A program made the position numbers and the translations under genes. The notes under the pieces are model-generated. The model was given only the letters and a program-made list of their open reading frames with translations. It had not been told where the DNA came from and did not search any database. A DNA stretch of 64,000 nucleotides from Lachnospiraceae bacterium (lineage in GTDB: Bacteria; Bacillota_A; Clostridia; Lachnospirales; Lachnospiraceae). Below are positions 43,417 to 51,617 of this stretch, in pieces; the first letter of the stretch is position 1; the number at the start of each line of letters is the position of its first letter. The stretch lies in contig JAIKXV010000100.1 of the NCBI GenBank assembly GCA_024683935.1, positions 1 through 64,000 on the forward strand, in the 5' to 3' direction.

Positions 43417-45053
43417 CAGTTTTCGTCATCCTCTATCGCAGCAGTATATACTGTAGACTTCCTTGCGGATTCGTTATTTGCGAGATACTCGTCATAGGTC
43501 GTGATCTTGTCTGTAAGCACGCCCTCGGGACTGATCTCCATGATGCGGTTTGCGGTAGTCTGCACGAACTGATGGTCATGGCAGGTAAAGAGCTCCACTC
43601 CGGGGAACTTTATAAGTCCGTTATTAAGAGCCGTGATCGACTCCATATCCAAATGGTTTGTGGGTTCGTCGAGAACGAGACAGTTGGCACCGGATATCAT
43701 CATCTTGGAAAGCAGGCACCTGACCTTTTCTCCTCCGGAAAGCACATTTACCTTCTTTACGCCGTCTTCTCCGGGGAAGAGCATACGTCCCAGGAACCCG
43801 CGGACATAGGTAACGTCCTTAACGGGAGAATAGCCGGTAAGCCACTCCGTAATCGTATTTTCACTGTCAAATTCCCTGGTATAGTCCTTCGGGAAGTAGG
43901 CCTGGCTGGTGGTAACTCCCCACTTATAGGTTCCCGAATCAGGCTCCATCTCACCCATAAGGATCTGGAAAAGAACCGTAACCGCCTGCTCATTTCCGCC
44001 CACAAAGGCCACCTTGTCGTCATGTCCGAGCACAAAGCTTATATTATCCAGGACCTTTTTGCCCTCTATTGTCTTGGTAAGTCCTTCAACCGTAAGGACT
44101 TCATTTCCTATCTCCCTGTCGGGACGGAAATCAACGTAAGGATATTTCCTGGAAGAAGGCTTGATATCATCCAGCTGTATCTTTTCAAGGGCACGCTTTC
44201 TGCTGGTCGCCTGCTTTGATTTGGAAGCGTTGGCGGAGAAACGGGAAATGAATTCCTGCAGCTCCTTAATCTTCTCTTCCTTCTTCTTATTGGCTTCCTG
44301 CTGCTGACGCTTCATCAGCTGGCTGGATTCATACCAGAAATCGTAATTTCCGGCGTAAAGCGTTATCTTTCCGTAATCGATGTCCGCCGTATTGGTGCAG
44401 ACCTTATTCAGGAAATACCTGTCGTGGCTCACCACAATGACGGTATTGTCAAAGTTTATAAGGAATTCCTCAAGCCAGTCTATTGCATCTAAATCCAGAT
44501 GGTTCGTAGGCTCGTCAAGGAGAAGGATATCCGGGGAACCGAAGAGTGCCCTTGCGAGAAGTACCTTCACCTTTTCGGAACCCTTCAGGTTCTTCATCAC
44601 TTCCCTGTGGAGCTCTGTCTCTATTCCGAGACCGTTAAGAAGGGTTTCCGCATCGGCTTCAGCTTCCCAGCCGTTCATCTCGGCGAATTCCGCCTCGAGC
44701 TCAGCGGCCTTTACGCCGTCCTCATCGGAAAAGTCCTCTTTTGCATAGATCGCGTCCTTTTCCTTCATTATCTCAAAGAGCCTCTGGTTTCCGCCCATTA
44801 CCACGTCCAGCACCACTTCCTCATCATATTTGAAGTGATCCTGCTCGAGGACAGACATTCTCTGTCCCGGAGTTATGGAAATATCACCCTTCGTGGTCTC
44901 CAGCGCACCTGACAGGATCTTTAAGAATGTGGACTTGCCGGCTCCGTTGGCTCCGATAAGACCGTAACAGTTTCCTTCGGTGAACTGGATGTTAACATCC
45001 TCGAAAAGTGCTTTTTTGCCTACGCGGTAGGTTACGTTGTTAGCCTGAATCAT
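43416..45053 (-). CDS. ABC-F family ATPase, YbiT-like
   Basis: 545 residues with two ABC domains and no membrane segments. Domain 1 has Walker A GANGAGKST and LLLDEPTNHLDLDAID, with a signature altered to LKGSEKV. The linker is the helical P-site tRNA interaction region (KKKEEKIKELQEFI). Domain 2 keeps LSGGEKVRCLLSKMM and LVLDEPTNHLD but its Walker A reads VGGNEQAVTVLFQ: the invariant Lys is replaced by Val. ABC-F proteins act on the ribosome in translation control or antibiotic protection. The altered loop suggests that ATP use at site 2 is weakened. Confidence 0.92.
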   Translation of the reverse strand: MIQANNVTYRVGKKALFEDVNIQFTEGNCYGLIGANGAGKSTFLKILSGALETTKGDISITPGQRMSVLEQDHFKYDEEVVLDVVMGGNQRLFEIMKEKDAIYAKEDFSDEDGVKAAELEAEFAEMNGWEAEADAETLLNGLGIETELHREVMKNLKGSEKVKVLLARALFGSPDILLLDEPTNHLDLDAIDWLEEFLINFDNTVIVVSHDRYFLNKVCTNTADIDYGKITLYAGNYDFWYESSQLMKRQQQEANKKKEEKIKELQEFISRFSANASKSKQATSRKRALEKIQLDDIKPSSRKYPYVDFRPDREIGNEVLTVEGLTKTIEGKKVLDNISFVLGHDDKVAFVGGNEQAVTVLFQILMGEMEPDSGTYKWGVTTSQAYFPKDYTREFDSENTITEWLTGYSPVKDVTYVRGFLGRMLFPGEDGVKKVNVLSGGEKVRCLLSKMMISGANCLVLDEPTNHLDMESITALNNGLIKFPGVELFTCHDHQFVQTTANRIMEISPEGVLTDKITTYDEYLANNESARKSTVYTAAIEDDEN

Positions 45054-45110
45054 TTAATATGTATCCTCTTACTTTCCTCTTAATCGCATCAGCTGGCACC
45101 GGACAGCTGC

Positions 45111-47330
45111 TCACTCCTCTGCGGGATTTTTCTCCGGGATAAACACCCTTCCCGCCATGGTCTGCTGACGTTTCTTTGCATTATCACGTGCTTCCTTGCA
45201 AAGCTCCTTCTGGGAGTTTACAGCCTTCTTTCCCCTGCGGTCGGGCTTTTCATAATTCCCGTCGGGGGTAAGCACATGAGCCTTAATTGTATCAGAAAGT
45301 TCCAGAGAAAGGAAGTGCCGGAGATCCGCCTTCAGTTCCTCCCTTTCAACAGGGAAGACTATCTCAACACGGCGGTCAAGGTTTCTTGGCATCCAGTCGG
45401 CGCTGCCGAGGTAGAATTCCTCATTTCCGCCGTTCAGGAAATAGAATATCCGGCTGTGCTCCAGGAAATAACCCACAATGGAATGCACGGTTATATTTTC
45501 GGATACTCCGGGGATACCCACCTTCAGGCTGCAGATTCCCCTTACGATAAGCTCTATCTTTACTCCGGCTGCGGAAGCCCTGTAAAGAGCTTCTATGATG
45601 TCAGGATCGCAGAGGGAATTCATCTTTGCCCTTATAAGCGCCTCTCTCCCGGCCTTTGCGTGCTCTTCTTCCCTGCCGATCAGATACAGGAAACGGTCCT
45701 TTAGCCAGAGGGGCGCCACCGACAGCCTGTTCCAGGCCACGGGCTCCGAATAGCCTGACAGCATATTAAATACAGCCGTGGCATCCTCTCCTATGGGTTC
45801 GGAGCAGGTGAGAAGTCCCATGTCCGTATAGAACCTCGCTGTTGTGTCATTATAGTTTCCCGTGCCGAGATGCACGTATCTCCTTATGCCCTCCTCTTCA
45901 CGGCGGACAACCAGAGCGATCTTTGAATGGGTCTTCAGTCCCACCAGACCGTAGATAACGTGGCAGCCCGCTTTTTCAAGGGTGCGGGCCCAGTTGATAT
46001 TATGCTCTTCATCAAATCTCGCCTTTAACTCCACAAGCACCGTTACCTGCTTGCCGTTTTCCGCGGCGCGGGCAAGGGCAGCAACTATCGGGGAATTACC
46101 GCTGACGCGGTAGAGAGTCATTTTTATCGCCAGGGTATTCTGGTCAGAAGCTGCAGAGCTTATGAAATCCACCACCGGCTCAAAGGATTCGTAAGGGTGC
46201 TGCAAAAGGATATCGCCCCGCCTTATCTGGGTGAAGATATCCTCCTCCTTATTCATGTATTTGGGAGGCTGGGGCGTCCAGCCCGGTATCTTCAGGTCGT
46301 CATAGCCCTGAAGGGAAGCTACCTTTGATAAAAATGCGAGATCCAGGGGTCCGTTTATCCTGTAGATGTCCCTTTCCTCCACATTCAGTTCCTTTACAAT
46401 GATATTGAGGAGTTCCGGCGCGATGCCCTCTTCCACCTCAAGCCTGATGACCTCGCCCCACTGGCGGCGTTTTACCTGCTTTTCTATCTCCTTTAAGAGA
46501 TCCTCCGCCTCGTCCTCATCTATGGCAAGGTCCGCATTCCTCATGATCCTGAAGGGATAAGCGCATTCTATCCTGTAATTCAGGAAAAGGCGGCTTAAGT
46601 TCCGCTCTATGACCTCTTCCTGGAATATAAAGGTTTTGACATTTTTATCCTCGCCTCCGAGATCCGAAGGCACCGGTATCAGCCGGGGGAGTACGTCCGG
46701 CACCTGAACAAGGGCAAAATCAGTCTCTCTTTCGCCCTTATTCTTATCCTTCTTGTCCTTCTCCCTTTCCCGGTTCAACAGGTTCGCGGTTTCAAGGGGT
46801 GTCATTATAGCCCCTATATTTAAGGTCTTATTCCTGACCAGCGGGAACGGCCTTGAAGAATCCACAGCCATGGGCGTAAGTACCGGGTATATCTCTTCCT
46901 CGAAATATCTGTCGAGATATGCTCCTTCTTCGGGAGTCAGCTCCTCATGGCGGGAGATTATCCTGATGTTATTCTCCTTTAACTGGGTCAGCATCGAGCG
47001 TCTCCAGGTCAGATACTGGAGATCGGTAAATTCATGGGTAACGGCGGACAGTTCGGAAAGCTGCTCCTCCGGCGTCATACCGGAGATATCCCTTCCCCTG
47101 TATCCCGCATGAACCATATCCTTAAGGGACGCCACCCGGACCATAAAGAATTCATCGAGGTTTGATGCGGTAATACCGAGCATCTTTACCCGTTCCAGAA
47201 GAGGCAGGTTCTTGTCCCTCGCTTCCTCCAGCACCCTCTCGTCAAATTTCATCCAGGAAAGCTCCCGGTTTGTATAATATTCGGGGGATCTGAAATCAAT
47301 ATCAGCTGTTTTCTTTTTTGCTGTCTTCAT
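45111..47330 (-). CDS. ppk1: polyphosphate kinase 1
   Basis: 739 residues. It reversibly makes polyphosphate from ATP through a phosphohistidine. The N-terminal block is YTNRELSWMKFDERVLEEA, the first catalytic HxK-type block is KAGCHVIYGLVGLKTHSKIA, and VHLGTGNYNDTTARFYTD carries the second conserved His. It belongs with the exopolyphosphatase-like gene just upstream (75 bp), so synthesis and breakdown of polyphosphate are controlled together. A lysine/arginine-rich tail ends the protein. Confidence 0.96.
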   Translation of the reverse strand: MKTAKKKTADIDFRSPEYYTNRELSWMKFDERVLEEARDKNLPLLERVKMLGITASNLDEFFMVRVASLKDMVHAGYRGRDISGMTPEEQLSELSAVTHEFTDLQYLTWRRSMLTQLKENNIRIISRHEELTPEEGAYLDRYFEEEIYPVLTPMAVDSSRPFPLVRNKTLNIGAIMTPLETANLLNREREKDKKDKNKGERETDFALVQVPDVLPRLIPVPSDLGGEDKNVKTFIFQEEVIERNLSRLFLNYRIECAYPFRIMRNADLAIDEDEAEDLLKEIEKQVKRRQWGEVIRLEVEEGIAPELLNIIVKELNVEERDIYRINGPLDLAFLSKVASLQGYDDLKIPGWTPQPPKYMNKEEDIFTQIRRGDILLQHPYESFEPVVDFISSAASDQNTLAIKMTLYRVSGNSPIVAALARAAENGKQVTVLVELKARFDEEHNINWARTLEKAGCHVIYGLVGLKTHSKIALVVRREEEGIRRYVHLGTGNYNDTTARFYTDMGLLTCSEPIGEDATAVFNMLSGYSEPVAWNRLSVAPLWLKDRFLYLIGREEEHAKAGREALIRAKMNSLCDPDIIEALYRASAAGVKIELIVRGICSLKVGIPGVSENITVHSIVGYFLEHSRIFYFLNGGNEEFYLGSADWMPRNLDRRVEIVFPVEREELKADLRHFLSLELSDTIKAHVLTPDGNYEKPDRRGKKAVNSQKELCKEARDNAKKRQQTMAGRVFIPEKNPAEE

Positions 47331-47404
47331 GATTTGTCTATGCCGCTCCTTTCGCCTCTAAATATCTGCCGCCTTTCGTTCCACCGGAATGACAAAGGCC
47401 GGTC

Positions 47405-48961
47405 TCATAATTTCTTCTTCAGCACGGGCTTCAGACCGAATACCTCTTCAAACAGTCCTGTTTTCTCAAAGAAAAGACCCTTTTCCAAAGCTATATCGTC
47501 TTCCGTATCCACGGTGATTATCAGTTCCTTGTCCTTTACAACGGCTTTGACGCCGTTAAATTTCCTCTTATAGTTCCTGACCATTCCGGAGGAAAGCCGG
47601 AGTATGGCTGTAAGCTTGACAACCGTGAGATAGCTCTTTTCGTCAAAGCCGCTCTCCATTACATCCTCGTAGGATAAGTCCTTCGGATAGGACGAGGATA
47701 CAATGACCGCCACCATCTCCCGCTCCAGATGGGAAAGACCGATTATCTCCGTTCCCATGATGATAGGATAGGCGCTGGGTCCCGGCGATACCAGGGAAAT
47801 AAAGCGGCCCACATCCCTTAGGCGGGATGCTATCTCCAAAAGAAGCCTGCCCCTGGCATCCAGGCCGTGGTACTTCTTCATGCCGTCAAATACCGCCAGG
47901 GCGCTCTTTGACAGGAGATTCCCGGTATTCTGGCTGCCCCTGTACCTCGCGGAAATATTTTCCACGCTGGATATAATATCCTGTCCGAAATCATGGTCGG
48001 ACCGTATCAGCTTATTCTTTTCGGCATAATCATAGGCGATGCCGTCCGAGAGGCTGACTCCCGGCACATAGATCTTTTCGGCTCCCATGGTCTTTATCAT
48101 ATGCTTTATTATAAAAGCCGAAGGAATAAGTAGGGATGCGCTCTCCATCGGTATCCCTACCTCTTTTGCCACCTGCTCTCCGGACATCTGCTTCAGCCTG
48201 TCTATGAACTTTACGAACTGGGCTGCAGTCACTGATCTGTCTGCCTGATCCCTGCCGGACTCTGCCCTGTCAATGCCCTCTCCCGAGAGCTTATGCAGTA
48301 TATATGGGAGGTGATCGTCAACCACTATGATATTCCTGATATCCAGCTTTTTAAGATACATCTTTTTCAGGGTGTGTATCTCATTATCGATAAGCTCGCT
48401 TAAAAGATCCTCATAGTTGTAGCTCGCGGGCTGCAGATCCCTGAGGGACCGCCTGAGCCGGAGTATTCCGAGCCTCAGGTTCACGGTGGCGATGAGCTTT
48501 GAAGAAGCAAAAAGAGACACCTGGGTGCTGCCGCCGCCTATGTCAATGAAGGCCGTGCCGCTGTCAATGATATTATGGAAATCCCGGCTTTTTAATGCCA
48601 CGGACTTATAATCCAAGAATCTCTGCTCGGAATTGCTTAAGGGCAGTATCGTAAGTCCGGTCCTGAGCTTGATCTGGTCCAGGATCACCTTGGTGTTATC
48701 CGTTTCCCTGATGGCAGAAGTACCGAAAGCCCTGTAGGAATCCGCGTGGTATGAGTCCATGATGTCCTTAAAGCCCTTCAGCACGCTGCAGAGCTCATCC
48801 ATCCTCTCATAACTCAGTTTCCCGGTATTATAGCTGTCGGTTCCCAGGTCTATCCGATGACGGATATAATCGATTTCCTTAACCCCGTTCTTACGGCTGA
48901 GTTCAAATATCTTCATTCCTATTTCGTAGGAACCCACGTCTATCGCCGCGAATATCTTCAT
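47405..48961 (-). CDS. ppx: Ppx/GppA exopolyphosphatase-like phosphatase
   Basis: 518 residues. The ASKHA fold has the phosphate loop AAIDVGSYEIGMKIFEL at the N-terminus, FGTSAIRET and FIDIGGGSTQVSLF. A C-terminal HD-type helical domain follows (about residues 320-518). It hydrolyses polyphosphate or pppGpp. It sits between the DUF815 ATPase (16 bp) and ppk1. Which substrate dominates is not decided by the sequence. Confidence 0.92.
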   Translation of the reverse strand: MKIFAAIDVGSYEIGMKIFELSRKNGVKEIDYIRHRIDLGTDSYNTGKLSYERMDELCSVLKGFKDIMDSYHADSYRAFGTSAIRETDNTKVILDQIKLRTGLTILPLSNSEQRFLDYKSVALKSRDFHNIIDSGTAFIDIGGGSTQVSLFASSKLIATVNLRLGILRLRRSLRDLQPASYNYEDLLSELIDNEIHTLKKMYLKKLDIRNIIVVDDHLPYILHKLSGEGIDRAESGRDQADRSVTAAQFVKFIDRLKQMSGEQVAKEVGIPMESASLLIPSAFIIKHMIKTMGAEKIYVPGVSLSDGIAYDYAEKNKLIRSDHDFGQDIISSVENISARYRGSQNTGNLLSKSALAVFDGMKKYHGLDARGRLLLEIASRLRDVGRFISLVSPGPSAYPIIMGTEIIGLSHLEREMVAVIVSSSYPKDLSYEDVMESGFDEKSYLTVVKLTAILRLSSGMVRNYKRKFNGVKAVVKDKELIITVDTEDDIALEKGLFFEKTGLFEEVFGLKPVLKKKL

Positions 48962-48977
48962 GATGTTAATCCTCCCT

Positions 48978-50282
48978 TCAGGCTTCTCCCTGAGAAGAAG
49001 CTGTCACCGAAGGTGACCTTTGAGGTGTTTCTACCCCCTCCAGATAATCCACAAACTGCTCTGCTGTCCTGCCGCTCATACCTCCGTGGGACAGTTCCCA
49101 CTTATTGGCTTCCGCCTTCAGCTCTTCATCCGACATGGATATTCCCCTTCGGTGGGCAAGCTCCAGGACGATATGGTCAAATTCCTTTTTGCCCGGCCGT
49201 CCGAAGTATATCTTTTCCCCGAAACGGGCAGAGAGCGACAGCTTCTCCTGAACCGTATCGCTTTCGTGAATATCATCTGTTATTCCTCTGTCCAGCTTGT
49301 CGGAAAATCCCTCGTGTATTAAATGACGCCTGTTACTAGTCGCGTAGATCAGTATATTATCGGGCTTTTTCTCTAAGCCGCCCTCTATAACCGCCTTCAG
49401 ATATTTGTATTCCACCTCGGAGTCCTCAAAGGAAAGGTCGTCCATATAAATGATAAAGCGGTAATTACGGTTCTTTATCTCCTTTACCACATCATTTAAG
49501 TCCCTGAACTGGTGCTTAAATACCTCTATCATCCGGAGGCCCCTGTCAAAATACCGGTTCAGAATCCCCTTTACACAGCTGGACTTTCCCGTTCCCGCAT
49601 CTCCGAATAGAAGCACATTGTTTGCGGGACGTCCCTCCAGGAAGGCCTCTGTATTGTCAATAAGCTTCTTTTTCTGGAGCTCCATCCCGACTATGTCATC
49701 CAGGTACACATGCTTTACCCGGGTAATGGGCTCTATTTCCATATCGCCCTCCGTCCGGTTCTTTATCCTGAAGGCCTTATGCTGCCCGTACTTTCCTACT
49801 CCGAAATCCCTGTAATAGCCCATCATTTCCTTAAGGAAGGCTTCATCACTGTCTGCTGCGGCAAGCCTCTCCGCGAGGGACACTATCCTGTCCCTTATCC
49901 TTTTATTAAAGGTTTCTCCCTCGTTTCCGGAATGGTGCACCTCATAATTCAGGATATAATCAGGTACAAAGTCCCTGTCATAGGTAAAATACTTCCTGAA
50001 TAAACGGACATCATGAAGAGCGGTTTTTTCAAGGGTTCCTCCCACCTCCCCCTTTCTTTCCGCTGTCAGGGTGAAAGGGTTCTCATTGTTTATCAGGGTG
50101 TATGCCAGAAAGCAGTGCCACAGGTTTCCTTCAAAGCCGTAACGGACCGCCAGATCTATAAGCCTTGCCGTCACCGAGGACTTCAGTTCCTCCCCGCTGC
50201 CGGGCTTTCCGGTCTCAAGGGCACATACATCCCTTAAGATATCTTCATGTTTTAAGTTCCTGAAAAGTATGAGATTTTCCAT
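48978..50282 (-). CDS. DUF815 family AAA+ ATPase
   Basis: 434 residues. The C-terminal half is an AAA+ domain with Walker A FGDAGTGKSSCVKG, Walker B FIIYMDDLSFED and a sensor-like IYATSNRRHLI. The N-terminal half is helical and unassigned. DUF815 proteins are widespread in Firmicutes; the function is unknown. It starts one base after the pheA stop and precedes ppx by 16 bp, so it is probably in the pheA-ppx-ppk1 transcript. Confidence 0.88.
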   Translation of the reverse strand: MENLILFRNLKHEDILRDVCALETGKPGSGEELKSSVTARLIDLAVRYGFEGNLWHCFLAYTLINNENPFTLTAERKGEVGGTLEKTALHDVRLFRKYFTYDRDFVPDYILNYEVHHSGNEGETFNKRIRDRIVSLAERLAAADSDEAFLKEMMGYYRDFGVGKYGQHKAFRIKNRTEGDMEIEPITRVKHVYLDDIVGMELQKKKLIDNTEAFLEGRPANNVLLFGDAGTGKSSCVKGILNRYFDRGLRMIEVFKHQFRDLNDVVKEIKNRNYRFIIYMDDLSFEDSEVEYKYLKAVIEGGLEKKPDNILIYATSNRRHLIHEGFSDKLDRGITDDIHESDTVQEKLSLSARFGEKIYFGRPGKKEFDHIVLELAHRRGISMSDEELKAEANKWELSHGGMSGRTAEQFVDYLEGVETPQRSPSVTASSQGEA

Positions 50283-50283
50283 T

Positions 50284-51411
50284 TCAATAATTCCCCAGTA
50301 TTTTCATGTTCCTGGTCTCTTCACGAAGGCCCCGGAGCGCATTCTTTGTGGACGGGTCACAGAGGTTTCCCTCAAAATCAATAAAGAACCTGTATTCCCA
50401 TGGTCTGTCGGGGATAGGTCTCGATTCTATCTTTGTCATATTCTGGTCATTATAGATAAAGTGGGACAGTATGCGGTAAAGAGATCCGCTTCTGTGCGGT
50501 ATCTCAAAGCAGATGCTGATCCTGCCCGCATCACGGACAAATATCTTCTGATTGGTGACAATGATAAAGCGGGTGGAATTACCCTCGCTGGAATTGATGT
50601 CTCTCTTTATTACCTCGAGGCCGTACGCCTTTGCCGCCCTTTCACCCGCGATCGCCGCCTGGTTCTTAAGGCCGTCCTCCCTGATCTTCGCCGCAGACAT
50701 GGCCGTATTTGAATAACTGATCTGCTTCCAGGAGGGGTGGTCATCCAGGAAGGGCACACACTGCATCAGTGCCTGAGGATGTGAATAAACGGTATCTATT
50801 TCGCTGATATCGGTTCCCGGCAGGACCAGCAGACAGTTATCGATATTGATAAGCTGTTCCGCAACTATGTAATTCTCGAATTCGGTCAGAAGGTCGTAAT
50901 TTGCGTTGACTATACCGGAAGAACTGTTTTCTATCGGCAGCACTCCGTAATCCGCCATACCCTCGTCTATGGCTCTCATGGCGTCCTTGAAGGTCGCTAC
51001 GGAATAGGAATCCACATCCTCTCCGAAGAAAGCCACCATAGCAGCTTCGGAATATGCTCCGTTTATTCCCTGATAGACTACCTTTATATTTTCCGTATCC
51101 AGCCTGTCCACCGGGATAAACGGGGTTTTGCCGAAGATCCCCTTATCTGCCATCAGGGCATACTGTTTTTTCCGGCTCATGGACATTATCTGCTCAAAGA
51201 GCTCGGTTACTCCCAGAGAATTAAAGTCATTATGGGTCAGGCTCTTTAACTTCGTAAGCTTCGACTGCTCCCTCTCCCGATCCAGGACATTCTTTCCGTT
51301 TTCTATCTTATAGACCGCCACGTCCTCACTGATCTTCATTCTTTCTTCGTAGAGCGCGACGATCTCTTCATCTATCTTATCTATCTTGTCTCTTAATTCC
51401 TGCAGATCCAT
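50284..51411 (-). CDS. pheA: bifunctional chorismate mutase/prephenate dehydratase
   Basis: 375 residues. The N-terminal chorismate mutase helical domain (1-85) begins LQELRDKIDKIDEEIVALYE. The prephenate dehydratase domain has YQGINGAYSEAA, GVLPIENSSSGIV and STRFIIV. The C-terminal ACT domain with IESRP binds phenylalanine for feedback control. It converts chorismate to phenylpyruvate. Its promoter is at 51434-51463; neither a T-box nor an attenuator peptide fits before it. Confidence 0.95.
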   Translation of the reverse strand: MDLQELRDKIDKIDEEIVALYEERMKISEDVAVYKIENGKNVLDREREQSKLTKLKSLTHNDFNSLGVTELFEQIMSMSRKKQYALMADKGIFGKTPFIPVDRLDTENIKVVYQGINGAYSEAAMVAFFGEDVDSYSVATFKDAMRAIDEGMADYGVLPIENSSSGIVNANYDLLTEFENYIVAEQLINIDNCLLVLPGTDISEIDTVYSHPQALMQCVPFLDDHPSWKQISYSNTAMSAAKIREDGLKNQAAIAGERAAKAYGLEVIKRDINSSEGNSTRFIIVTNQKIFVRDAGRISICFEIPHRSGSLYRILSHFIYNDQNMTKIESRPIPDRPWEYRFFIDFEGNLCDPSTKNALRGLREETRNMKILGNY

Positions 51412-51433
51412 ACATCTCCTCCCGTATTAAACC

Positions 51434-51463
51434 ATTTTAGCCCATTTACCACCATTCTTTCAA
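51434..51463 (-). promoter_or_regulatory. promoter of pheA
   Basis: TTGAAA and TAAAAT on the minus strand, 18 bp apart, about 25 bp before the ATG, which follows a GGGAGGAG site. It is on the downstream side of the flagellin terminator. Confidence 0.55.
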
Positions 51464-51542
51464 TCCTTTATTATGACCCCGGTTTTGAAGAGTATGGTTC
51501 CTACGGATCTGTATGTCATCTGTGATATTGATAATGATAAAG

Positions 51543-51571
51543 AAAAGCGCTTCGCGATCTGCGTAAGCGCC
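51543..51571 (-). terminator. intrinsic terminator of the flagellin gene
   Basis: On the minus strand GCGCTT pairs with AAGCGC, with an additional CGC/GCG pairing inside, and TTTTCTTT follows. It lies about 45 bp after the flagellin stop. Confidence 0.75.
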
Positions 51572-51617
51572 GTTGAAAAAGCATATTGAATTATCCGTAC
51601 GTCAAAGATATCTACTG

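Noticed and set aside
51473..51589. 38-codon plus-strand reading frame between pheA and flagellin
   Set aside because: It has no ribosome binding site and its second half coincides with the flagellin terminator stem, so it is most likely chance.
50284..51617. T-box or attenuator before pheA
   Set aside because: The leader from the putative promoter is only about 20 bases and shows no T-box sequence or Phe-rich peptide.
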